In this document: one piece after another, positions 7,128-14,838 of the stretch
Layout of the letters: the number at the start of each line of letters is the position of its first letter
Position numbering within the stretch: the first letter of the stretch is position 1
Assembly (NCBI GenBank): GCA_049965975.1
Contig: JBMFVN010000008.1
Span: forward strand, 1-17,778
Reading direction: 5' to 3'
Source: JAGDXZ01 sp049965975
GTDB lineage: Archaea; Micrarchaeota; Micrarchaeia; Micrarchaeales; CABMGC01
DNA length: 17,778 nt
Notes under the pieces: model-generated
Databases searched by the model: none
Seen by the model: only the letters and a program-made list of their open reading frames with translations
Told to the model about the DNA's origin: nothing
Made by a program: the position numbers and the translations under genes

Positions 7128-8246
7128 ATGGAAAAAAGGTATTTGATAATCGGCTTCATGGCATTGCTTGCTATTAGCACGAGCATAGTTCTTGCTACAG
7201 CACCTATCACGACAAAGCCCCACCACGTCATAGTTTCGTCTCAAGGAACAGTGGCAAACTGCCAAAGCTATCCATATGCGCAGTACATAGCTACATGGTA
7301 CTGCAATGAAATAAACCAAGCTGCGGCAGACATATGGATTCAGTGGTTTCCGATAGCAGCGGCGGCCTTGCTTGTATCGTTTATGCTAGCAACAATAATA
7401 TTTGTTGTCGGGGTTGTGCTTAGAAACGATAAGATACGCACATTTGGCATTGGCGAGTTTTATGAAGCAATAGCAACTACGATAATTGTTGTCATCTTTC
7501 TGTTTCTCTCAGCAGTAATGCTTGGCATACTTCCTGCTTTTGCAACAGGGAACATAGATCCGTATACCACTGCGCTTACATATCTTGGCAAAAACATAAA
7601 TGCCACAATCGAGTTGGAAAAATCCCTTTACAACACATATTTAATAGATTCTTATTATTCAAGTATAAGTCTTACAATTACTGCCGGTGGGCTTGAAAAC
7701 TTTGTCGTTCCGCCGATCTGGGCTTTTCCTATTGAAATTTACTACCTTATGCCGATAAATGCAGTGACATCGATGATCTTGGAAGCCTTGCTCTTACTTT
7801 ATACTGAATTTTATGCGATATTGTTCTTCATGTATGTTAGCATACCTGTATTCCTTATACCTGGCATTATACTACGTGCACTCTTCCCTACAAGAAGCGT
7901 TGGAGGCATGATGATGGCAATAGCAATAGGCTTCTACTTTATAATGCCCGTTCTTTTCTCGATCGCATTCTATTTCACAAGCACAAGCGTTCTTGCTACT
8001 ATAAACACTGAAACCCAGGAAATAGTCTCAAACAGCCAAGGAACGGGCGTAGAACAAAACGCCATAAGCCCTACAAGCCCGCTTGTAACAGCTGTTCAGG
8101 GCATAGGAAGCACGATGGGGACTTATTGGATTGGCTTGCTTTTCTATCCTGCTTTAATAATAGCCATAACCTATGAAAGCATAATGGTAATGGCAGACTT
8201 TATAGGCGGCTTTGCAAAGACATCCGGTCTTCTCAGGGCAATATAG
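7128..8246 (+). CDS. VirB6/TrbL-like polytopic membrane protein, array copy 6
   Basis: A 372-residue protein with an N-terminal signal-like segment (MEKRY, hydrophobic 6-24, VLA at about 22-24). A short outside segment holds two cysteines (NCQS and WYCN). The conserved helix at about 78-100 leads to a basic loop with GEFYE (E110, E113), and a helix at about 114-138. An outside domain follows, then helices leading to LRALFPTRSVGG (249-260), a helix with IMPV, a Ser/Thr-rich outside segment, and a last helix before FIGGFAKTSGLLRAI. Spacing to copy 5 is 8 bases and to the nuclease gene 10 bases. Among the six it shows the clearest consensus of both motifs. Confidence 0.7.
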   Translation: MEKRYLIIGFMALLAISTSIVLATAPITTKPHHVIVSSQGTVANCQSYPYAQYIATWYCNEINQAAADIWIQWFPIAAAALLVSFMLATIIFVVGVVLRNDKIRTFGIGEFYEAIATTIIVVIFLFLSAVMLGILPAFATGNIDPYTTALTYLGKNINATIELEKSLYNTYLIDSYYSSISLTITAGGLENFVVPPIWAFPIEIYYLMPINAVTSMILEALLLLYTEFYAILFFMYVSIPVFLIPGIILRALFPTRSVGGMMMAIAIGFYFIMPVLFSIAFYFTSTSVLATINTETQEIVSNSQGTGVEQNAISPTSPLVTAVQGIGSTMGTYWIGLLFYPALIIAITYESIMVMADFIGGFAKTSGLLRAI

Positions 8247-8256
8247 CGATGATAGT

Positions 8257-9138
8257 ATGCCATACAAGGAAAACAAACTAAAACAATTGGGCAAGTCAAG
8301 CATATCTGCTACAGACATAGCAAGCCAGTTCTGGTGCGAGAAGCAAATGGAGCTGAACTATCTGTATGGCAAAAAGTACACAGAGCAGATGAGAAGAGGC
8401 AGGCAAATACATGAAACACTTCAGGCAGAAACATTCATACCGCTCACAGTTGAGCCGGTAACCTATGCAGACTACATGTACAAGGTAGGCTACGAGGACT
8501 ATTTAGCTCTAAAGACTCTTGATGAAAAAGGCATATGCAGAGAATTGCAAATATACGGCTCTTTGAACGGCTACAGGATAGTCGGCAAGATAGACGAGTT
8601 GAGAAAAGAAAACGAAAGCACGCGAATAATAGAGCTAAAGACGATAGAGACGAATGCACGCATTGCAGCTTTTGACGAAGCGAAGATTAAACTGCATACA
8701 GTGCAGATAATGCTCTACAAAAAGCTCCTTGATAGCATAAAAAAGAGAGAATACACATTATACAACTTTGCAAAGTCATACGGCATAGAGTCGCTGAAGC
8801 TTTCAGACACTTTTCTGAGGGGACTCCATGCCATAGGCATAAAAGAGGAGTTTGCAAACATAGGTGAGATTTACAGAATGGTATTCGACGCCATAAGCGC
8901 CTTGCCTCCCATAAGCGAAAAACTTGAGCTTCGCTATATCGACAGGTTCAGCGGAAAGCAAACAAGCAGCATAATAATAAATTATAGTGAAGAAAAAATA
9001 AATAGCCAATTGAAATTTGCATTGGGATATTGGAATGGAGACCGGGAGGCGCTGCCTGTCAGCGAGGAAGAAAAATGGAAATGCAAACTTTGCAAGTTTT
9101 ATGGAAAGGAGTGCAAAGTCTGGTGGAATGGCGATTGA
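8257..9138 (+). CDS. EXO5/Cas4-like iron-sulfur PD-(D/E)XK nuclease
   Basis: A 293-residue predicted DNA exonuclease of the EXO5/Dem1-Cas4-Dna2 group. Visible features in order: SATDIASQFWCEKQ near the N-terminus with C27, GRQIHE (H52), GKIDEL (D113), IIELKT (E126, K128), QIMLY (Q150) and a C-terminal CKLCKFYGKEC (C276, C279, C286). The H...D...ExK...Q set is the nuclease active site. One N-terminal plus three C-terminal cysteines is the arrangement that binds a 4Fe-4S cluster in this group; the S-x-T-D...W-C-E opening fits EXO5-type proteins best. ATG 8257 is chosen because the longer frame from TTG 8212 would overlap the previous gene by 35 bases. No cas genes or CRISPR repeats are present, so a CRISPR Cas4 role is not supported. 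Its place directly behind the membrane array suggests DNA processing linked to transfer, or simply repair. Confidence 0.85.
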   Translation: MPYKENKLKQLGKSSISATDIASQFWCEKQMELNYLYGKKYTEQMRRGRQIHETLQAETFIPLTVEPVTYADYMYKVGYEDYLALKTLDEKGICRELQIYGSLNGYRIVGKIDELRKENESTRIIELKTIETNARIAAFDEAKIKLHTVQIMLYKKLLDSIKKREYTLYNFAKSYGIESLKLSDTFLRGLHAIGIKEEFANIGEIYRMVFDAISALPPISEKLELRYIDRFSGKQTSSIIINYSEEKINSQLKFALGYWNGDREALPVSEEEKWKCKLCKFYGKECKVWWNGD

Positions 9139-11814
9139 ATGGGAGAGCCTGAAAAGATGAGCAAGGAAAAGCTTAAAGAAGAATTTTCAAAAAATCCTGA
9201 AAAGTACTACAAGGTAGAGACTTTCGAAGAGCAGGGATTTGAGAGAAAGAAATGCGAGATCTGCGGCAGATATTTCTGGACAGCAGACCCAAACAGGACT
9301 ACTTGTGGCGATTCTTCGCATAATGCATATTCTTTTTTCAGGGAGCAGCCCAGAAAAATAGGTTATGTTGAATTTTGGAAAAGGTTTGAAGACTTTTTCA
9401 GTAAAAACGGCCATTCCATAGTAAGCGGCTACCCTGTTGTGAGCAGGTGGAGGCAGGATCTATACTTCACCATAGCAGGCATACAGGACTTCCAGAGAAT
9501 AGAAAACGGGACAATAAGCTTCGAGTACCCTGCCAATCCTTTGCTTGTGCCACAGCAATGCCTGCGCTTCAACGATATAGAAAACGTTGGAATTACTGGC
9601 AGGCACTTCACTTCCTTTATGATGGCCAACCAGACTGCTTTTGACTGGCCAAAAGCAGGCTATTGGAAAGATCGCACGATAGAGCTTAACTACAAGTTTC
9701 TTACAGAAGTCCTCGGAATAAAGAAGGAAGACATAATATATCACGAAGACGTCTGGGCCATGCCTGACTTTTCTGCCTTTGGCCCCAGCCTGGAAACGTT
9801 CTCGAAAGGGCTTGAAATAGTAAACAATGTCTTTACAGAATTCGGCATAGCGAACAATCAGACAAAGGAGCTTAGGACAAAGGTTGTTGATGTCGGCTGG
9901 GGATTTGAGAGGGCGTTGTGGTATTATACTGGTTATAGCAACGTATACGACGCGGCATTTGGCAGCATAATAGAAAAAATTGCAAGGGAAAACGGAATAC
10001 AGATGGATAATAAGCTTTACGCCAAATTCGCGGCACACGCCGGTTCGCTCGATGTCACAGAAACAAGCAACATAAACAAAAAAATAGAGGAGCTGCTGCG
10101 CAATGCAGGCATTTCCATGCAGGATTATACTGCAAAAATAAGGCCAATGCAGGAGCTTTATGCAATAGTCGACCATACAAAGACACTGCTCTTTGCCGTA
10201 AACGACGGAGCGCTTCCTTCGAACATAGGTGGCGGCTATAATCTGAGAGTAATATTCAGGAGAGCTGTTGACTTTTCTAACGAGCTAAAGCTGCGCACCG
10301 GTCTGACAGACATAGCGCGGCTCGTAGCCGAAGAGCTAGAGGAGTTGTACCCCGGTCTTTCAGAAAGCTTAGACGTATTTGAGAAAATAGAAAAAGTTGA
10401 AAAGGAAAGATATGCAAGCACGCTCGAAACAGCAAGAAAGATTGCAGAGGCAACGATAAGCAAAAGCAGCAAGATAAGCGCCGATGAATTAAAAATCCTT
10501 TATGAAAGCCATGGGGTTACTCCTGAAATGCTTGAAGAAACGGCGCAGAAAAGGGGAATAAGCATTTCCCTGCCAGAAAACATGTACTCGCACATAATAA
10601 CAAATGATCTTGTCAAAAAGGAGAAAAAGCAGCAAATACAGCTGGACATAGACACAGAAAGCCTGCCTGCTACAGAACAGCTTTACTACAATTTTGCCAT
10701 CGAAGCAAAGGCAAAAGTGCTTTATTCCAAAGGCAGATATGTAATATTAGATAAAACCCCGTTCTATCCAGAGGGTGGAGGTCAGGCTCCAGACACCGGC
10801 TACATAGACGGCGAAAAAGTAACAAATGTTCAAAAAGTAGGCAAAGTCATAGTGCATATACTAGAGAATGAGCATTCGTTCGAAACAGGAAAGAGCGTTG
10901 AAGCAAAGGTTGACGAAGAAAGAAGAAACAAGCTTATTGCTCATCATACATCAACGCACCTCATAAGCGCCGCCGCAAGAAAAATCCTGGGCAAGCACGC
11001 ATGGCAGGAAGGCGCAAGAAAAGAGCCAGAGAAAGCGCACATTGACATAGCTCATTATGAAAAGCTTGACGAAAAGGAAATCAGTGAAATAGAAAATCTG
11101 GTGAACAGCTGGCTGCGTTCAGGCATAAAGGTAAAAGCAGAAACAATGAGCAGGGGCGAAGCGGAAAGCAGGTACGGCTTTTCGATATACCAGGGGCATG
11201 GCGTGCCTGCAAAGGAAATGAGAATAGTAACAATAACAGCACTTGATGGCACGCTGATAGACGCAGAAGCATGCGGCGGACTTCATGCAGTAGGCAGGGA
11301 ACAGCTAATAGGCCTTGTGAAAATAACAAACAGCTACAGGATACACGATGGCGTTGACAGGATAGAGTTTGTTGCAGGAGAGGCTGCTTTGGAGTATTTC
11401 CAGAAAGAGCACAAGGAGCTTAAAAGCTTGTCAACACTGCTCAATGCCGAGACCGGCACAGCAGAGGCAAGGCTTCGCGAATTACTCGAAAGCAACGACA
11501 AAAGGCAAAAGCAGACAGAAAAGGCTGCTGAAGCTCTTGCAAAAGCCATTGCAATCGCGTACAAGGGAGAAAAGGAAATAAAGCTAGAGCTAGACGTTCC
11601 GCGCGACCTCATGGTAAAAGTAGGAAACGCAATAGTTAGAGAGAACGAAGACGCGGTTGTGCTAATCTCAAACAGAGAAGGCAAAGTCATATGCATGGCA
11701 GGGACAAGATCAGGAATCAGTGCAGTAGACTATGCAAAGTCAAAAATAAGCGAGTTTGTCGGGGGCGGCTCGCAGAAATTTGCAGAAGGCCAAAAGGGCA
11801 ATTTCCATGCTTGA
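9139..11814 (+). CDS. alaS: Alanyl-tRNA synthetase, archaeal type
   Basis: An 891-residue cytoplasmic enzyme that charges tRNA-Ala with alanine and hydrolyses mischarged Ser/Gly-tRNA. The N-terminal zinc module has C39-x2-C42...C56 and then H61 where archaeal relatives normally have a fourth cysteine. Class II motif 2 is in CLRFNDIENVGITGRH and the motif 3 region is GWGFER. The editing domain carries HHTSTH (H603, H607) and CGGLH (C712, H716), the four metal ligands; leucine replaces the usual threonine of CGGTH. A C-terminal C-Ala-type segment ends in a glycine-rich stretch. Length is normal for archaeal AlaRS. ATG 9139 directly follows the nuclease stop. ATG 9157 is an alternative, since GGGAGAG at 9141-9147 could serve as its ribosome site. 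Confidence 0.96.
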   Translation: MGEPEKMSKEKLKEEFSKNPEKYYKVETFEEQGFERKKCEICGRYFWTADPNRTTCGDSSHNAYSFFREQPRKIGYVEFWKRFEDFFSKNGHSIVSGYPVVSRWRQDLYFTIAGIQDFQRIENGTISFEYPANPLLVPQQCLRFNDIENVGITGRHFTSFMMANQTAFDWPKAGYWKDRTIELNYKFLTEVLGIKKEDIIYHEDVWAMPDFSAFGPSLETFSKGLEIVNNVFTEFGIANNQTKELRTKVVDVGWGFERALWYYTGYSNVYDAAFGSIIEKIARENGIQMDNKLYAKFAAHAGSLDVTETSNINKKIEELLRNAGISMQDYTAKIRPMQELYAIVDHTKTLLFAVNDGALPSNIGGGYNLRVIFRRAVDFSNELKLRTGLTDIARLVAEELEELYPGLSESLDVFEKIEKVEKERYASTLETARKIAEATISKSSKISADELKILYESHGVTPEMLEETAQKRGISISLPENMYSHIITNDLVKKEKKQQIQLDIDTESLPATEQLYYNFAIEAKAKVLYSKGRYVILDKTPFYPEGGGQAPDTGYIDGEKVTNVQKVGKVIVHILENEHSFETGKSVEAKVDEERRNKLIAHHTSTHLISAAARKILGKHAWQEGARKEPEKAHIDIAHYEKLDEKEISEIENLVNSWLRSGIKVKAETMSRGEAESRYGFSIYQGHGVPAKEMRIVTITALDGTLIDAEACGGLHAVGREQLIGLVKITNSYRIHDGVDRIEFVAGEAALEYFQKEHKELKSLSTLLNAETGTAEARLRELLESNDKRQKQTEKAAEALAKAIAIAYKGEKEIKLELDVPRDLMVKVGNAIVRENEDAVVLISNREGKVICMAGTRSGISAVDYAKSKISEFVGGGSQKFAEGQKGNFHA

Positions 11815-12310
11815 AGAATTAGTTTATGATGCAATAGTATACCCTTTGCTGTTCATACTGCCAGCGTATGTGGCAAACGGCACCCCGGTAATATTTGGCG
11901 GAGGCGTACCCCTTGATTTTGGGAGGACTTTCAGGAAGAAAAGAATTTTTGGAGACCATAAAACAATAAGGGGGCTTGTAGCAGGAATACTCAGTGGCGC
12001 AACAATAGCAGCAATAGAGTCTGTTTTCATGCCTTTCATGCTCCTAAGCGGCATAGCCATGTCTTTTGGAGCCCATGCTGGAGACCTTCTAGGCAGCTTC
12101 TTGAAGAGGCAGATGAACCTTAAAGAAGGGAGCAACCTGCCATTAGCAGATCAGTATCTGTTCTTCGTGTTTGCGCTGCTTTTCGCCTTGCCTTTTGGCC
12201 ATTTTCCAGATCTGCTAGGAATAATCTTCTTAGTCGCAATCACCGGCTTGCTTCACATTTACACCAACAAAACAGCGTATAAGCTAAAGCTCAAGAAAGT
12301 GCCTTGGTAA
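11807..12310 (+). CDS. carS: CDP-archaeol synthase (CTP:2,3-di-O-geranylgeranylglyceryl phosphate cytidylyltransferase)
   Basis: A 167-residue integral membrane enzyme that activates unsaturated archaetidic acid with CTP to form CDP-archaeol, the precursor of archaeal polar lipids. The N-terminal helix runs into PAYVANGTPVIFGGG, then PLDFGRTF and RIFGDHKTIRG. GAHAGDLLGSFLKRQ and GSNLPLADQ follow, the expected cytidylyltransferase signature of CarS. Four to five membrane segments are visible and the length matches the family. The ATG at 11807 overlaps the alaS end by 8 bases. The longer frame from TTG 11756 adds only residues encoded inside alaS and is not preferred. AAGGG at 11794-11798 is a possible ribosome site. 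Confidence 0.93.
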   Translation: MLEELVYDAIVYPLLFILPAYVANGTPVIFGGGVPLDFGRTFRKKRIFGDHKTIRGLVAGILSGATIAAIESVFMPFMLLSGIAMSFGAHAGDLLGSFLKRQMNLKEGSNLPLADQYLFFVFALLFALPFGHFPDLLGIIFLVAITGLLHIYTNKTAYKLKLKKVPW

Positions 12311-12316
12311 AAAGAC
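12308..12316 (-). terminator. Short T-tract at the convergent junction
   Basis: Read on the minus strand, TCTTTTT lies just beyond the stop of the 782-residue gene. The convergent stops are only 9 bases apart (12311-12319), so each transcript must end inside, or overlap, the other gene. The T-tract is short and no stem is visible, so this is a weak call. Confidence 0.3.
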
Positions 12317-12319
12317 ATT

Positions 12320-14668
12320 TCAAAATACCAAGAGGTCCAGGTCTTCCAAATTAACCAATTTGACACGGCCATATTCTATTGCAAGGCGCAGCACGTTTGC
12401 CGTATCGTTGAATGAAAGGTAAAGTTTCTGCCTGAAATCGTTTTCAACATCTGAATTTATGAAAACTATGAATGTTACAGAATTTTCGCTTATCTCGAAT
12501 TGCCTCATGCCGCTACGCGAATAGATTATTATTGGCGCTTGCCTGCCTTCCTTTGTTACAAGCATGTCTGCCCTTGTCTCGATATTAAGCTCGGTAAATA
12601 GCATCGCGTGAGAAACGCAATAGTCTCTAAGGGCCCTGAACACCACTAGATAATCCATATCGTGCTTTGACTGGGCAATCCATGAGGTAGGCGCAAAATA
12701 GCCAGATTCTTCTATTACGTCTCCAAATTTTATGAGCTGGTCGAGCAACATTTGCGTATTTTGGGTTGTTATTGAAATAGGAAGCGTGCCGTAGTGCAGA
12801 TGCGCATTTATGCCTTGCTTGAACTCTTCAAGCGTCACTGGCATGAAAGACCAATGATAGTAGAAGTTAATTTTGTCAAAAATGTTGACCAAGTCGGATC
12901 GACTTACCTTTACTATCTCTTTCTTTTCTGGCGGAAAAGATGGAACATCTATGTAATATTGGTCAACATTGGGCGGCTTAAGGACGATATTGAGGAGCAG
13001 CACTGCGAGACCGACTATGCCAATTTCTATGTAAAATACAGGTATGTGCAGGATCTTCTTCACATAGGCGGTTGAATAGGTAAGCTGCGTGCTTATGACA
13101 TTTAGCCTGAAAGTCTGGTTGCCATAGCCCAAAATAGCGCCCTTCGGCAATACGTAATCCAAAGTGCCGTTCACTATGCTTACTGATTCGTTATAGGCAC
13201 CATTTAAACTGATTTGACCACGTGCATTAACAGGGGACGAACCGCTGTATACGCGAAATACAAAACTCTCGTTTTTGAAATCCAGCGATACAGGAACAAG
13301 CCTAAACTGCGGAATTTTGAAGATCGCAGCTGAAAAATTCTGGTTTAGCTGGTTCCTAAGCACTGCTATGTACGTGCCTGAAGGCAGCCTGAATTGGTAA
13401 GGCAAATAGATCGCTACGGTACCCAAAAATGACTGGGTTATCGGTATAGAGGCTGCATAGCTCATGTTACCATTATAAAGATCGATGTGCATCTGGACTT
13501 GTTGCGGAGTGGTCACATTTATATAAATAGATACAGTTTGCGTATCGTTCACGCTGCTTGGAATTCCTAGAATTCCAGTGCCAACAGGTTTTGGTCTGAA
13601 AAGCAATATCTTTGAAAGAGAGGCCGACGAATTGTAGGCGGTAAAGTGCAGCAAGGTATACGAGCCATTCAGGCTAGAAAGTAAATTCGAAAGGGGCATG
13701 CTTACGGGTATTCCGGAAACGTTAGAAAATACGCCAAGCCTTCCGCTTCCTGAAGTCTTATTTAAGGTATAGTTGCCGTAGGCGAGTCTGTGCAGCCAGA
13801 AGTCATCTGATAAGCCATAAGCAACAGACTTTGCAAAGGCGCTGACATTTTGCCAGGCAACAGCAGGATAGTTTGAAAACGCAATAAATGTACCGTTATG
13901 AGAAGCGATATATGATGCCCCTTCGTAGAAAGAACCATGGCTAAATATGAATGTTGGCTTGCTGCATAGCTTCAGATTTGAAGCGTTGGCCAGCACAGTC
14001 TTGTTTAAACCTAATGACGCAGGAAAAGTTGAAAGCGAATAATTGGCCAAAACAGAAGTTATGTTCGATGGAGTAATGTAAATTATCCCTGAAGCACCTA
14101 TGGACTTGTTAAAGCTCTGGCCTGCATAAACAATGGTGTCGCCCTTGTTGAGCATGCTGAACACGCTTATAGAGTAATTTTCAAGCAAAGGCTCGGGCAT
14201 CAGGCCTGAAGGTATCACAACTATTGAATTGTTGCTAATGTGCGAAATGTTTTGAATTGAAACAAAAGACACGCTTGTAGAATTTAAAACAAGACCCAAA
14301 TTTGAAAGGTAGTGCATAAAGGCATTATAAAAAGATCTCGAATCAAACGAATAAATCGAATAATAGGTAACGTTGAGCACGTATATGGGCCGTATAGGGT
14401 TCTCCGAATAAGTGCTTATTGTTACGTTTGCGCCAAGAGCATTTGAGAAATTGTAGGAAAACAGCGCATAGCTTACAAACGACTGCGCATCTGAATAAGT
14501 TAGAAACGCAGAGTAGATCGGGCTTATACTCAGGGATATTGGAAGAACCGGAGCCGGTACGGGCTTGTGCGACACTGCGGTAAGCGCAGAGTGCACAGTA
14601 ATAAAAATAACGGCTAGCAAAATGGCAATTATTACGACAGCTAAGACCAAATATTTTAATACGCGCAT
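12320..14668 (-). CDS. Large bitopic surface protein, sequon-rich ectodomain and cytoplasmic C-terminal domain
   Basis: A 782-residue protein. One helix near residues 6-28 anchors the N-terminus. A large domain to about residue 540 carries about 27 N-x-S/T sequons by hand count, and a second helix lies at about 541-563. The last ~219 residues are charged, with one sequon, and look cytoplasmic. This gives an N-in, domain-out, C-in topology. The ectodomain is rich in Ser, Tyr and beta-prone stretches. The cytoplasmic part resembles no family I know; it starts with a proline-rich linker (DVPSFPPEKK). Sequon density suggests a glycosylated envelope-spanning component. It is the last gene of the minus-strand block that includes the ATPase, one base after the stop of the 51-residue gene, so a structural role in the same machine is plausible but unproven. 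Confidence 0.75.
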   Translation of the reverse strand: MRVLKYLVLAVVIIAILLAVIFITVHSALTAVSHKPVPAPVLPISLSISPIYSAFLTYSDAQSFVSYALFSYNFSNALGANVTISTYSENPIRPIYVLNVTYYSIYSFDSRSFYNAFMHYLSNLGLVLNSTSVSFVSIQNISHISNNSIVVIPSGLMPEPLLENYSISVFSMLNKGDTIVYAGQSFNKSIGASGIIYITPSNITSVLANYSLSTFPASLGLNKTVLANASNLKLCSKPTFIFSHGSFYEGASYIASHNGTFIAFSNYPAVAWQNVSAFAKSVAYGLSDDFWLHRLAYGNYTLNKTSGSGRLGVFSNVSGIPVSMPLSNLLSSLNGSYTLLHFTAYNSSASLSKILLFRPKPVGTGILGIPSSVNDTQTVSIYINVTTPQQVQMHIDLYNGNMSYAASIPITQSFLGTVAIYLPYQFRLPSGTYIAVLRNQLNQNFSAAIFKIPQFRLVPVSLDFKNESFVFRVYSGSSPVNARGQISLNGAYNESVSIVNGTLDYVLPKGAILGYGNQTFRLNVISTQLTYSTAYVKKILHIPVFYIEIGIVGLAVLLLNIVLKPPNVDQYYIDVPSFPPEKKEIVKVSRSDLVNIFDKINFYYHWSFMPVTLEEFKQGINAHLHYGTLPISITTQNTQMLLDQLIKFGDVIEESGYFAPTSWIAQSKHDMDYLVVFRALRDYCVSHAMLFTELNIETRADMLVTKEGRQAPIIIYSRSGMRQFEISENSVTFIVFINSDVENDFRQKLYLSFNDTANVLRLAIEYGRVKLVNLEDLDLLVF

Positions 14669-14669
14669 A

Positions 14670-14825
14670 CTATAAACTTCCTACTGGCTTATTTTTGTTG
14701 AAAAATTTATCTATGATCTTTGAAAATTCCTTAGAAATTACTGACTCTTTGCCTCCCACCTTCTTTAGAATCCTGTAAACCTTTATGTACTGATACTTTT
14801 TGTTTATAGCTACCCTGTAGATCAT
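14670..14825 (-). CDS. Small basic protein of 51 residues between two operon genes
   Basis: The minus strand is open from an ATG at 14825-14823 to a TAG at 14672-14670, giving MIYRVAINKKYQYIKVYRIL and then a lysine-rich remainder ending NKNKPVGSL. The frame is open further upstream to 14852 but has no better ATG. Its stop is one base before the ATG of the 782-residue gene, and its start lies 13 bases after the stop of the 241-residue gene, so it fills an otherwise empty 170-base gap exactly as an operon gene would. It is strongly basic, mostly helical in appearance, with no membrane segment or cysteine. I recognise no family. Possible roles are nucleic-acid binding or a small assembly factor. 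Coding status rests on position and frame only. Confidence 0.6.
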   Translation of the reverse strand: MIYRVAINKKYQYIKVYRILKKVGGKESVISKEFSKIIDKFFNKNKPVGSL

Positions 14826-14838
14826 GCCAACACCGATG

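Larger units (their letters stand above)
911..8246 (+). repeat. Tandem array of six diverged paralogous membrane-protein genes
   Basis: Six adjacent genes encode proteins with the same plan. Each has a hydrophobic or signal-like N-terminus, a conserved helix, then a positively charged loop with E-h-x-E (variants EYWE, EIFE, EFAQ, EIIE, EIYE, EFYE). An outside loop follows, then a helix leading into a basic loop of the form R-x5-R-x2-G-G, a helix with a proline 14-16 residues further on, and a final helix with a short tail often containing G-G and ending in leucines. Arginine-rich loops on the same side suggest both conserved motifs face the cytoplasm. Gene junctions are +2, +4, +9, -4 and +8 bases, as in one operon. 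Identity is low, so this is an old amplification rather than recent copying. The comparison was made by eye. Confidence 0.75.

Noticed and set aside
911..8246. The six membrane genes as subunits of an antiporter or respiratory complex
   Set aside because: There are no conserved charged residues within the helices of the kind such pumps use, several copies have signal peptides and large outside domains, and the shared loops are unlike those families.
8257..9138. A CRISPR-Cas role for the Cas4-like nuclease
   Set aside because: No repeat-spacer array and no cas1, cas2 or effector gene is present in the window, and the N-terminal pattern is closer to EXO5-type nucleases.
9460..10176. Long open frame of 238 codons on the minus strand inside alaS
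   Set aside because: It lies fully inside a certain alaS frame, is rich in Cys, Tyr and Phe without any domain pattern, and has no promoter or ribosome site.
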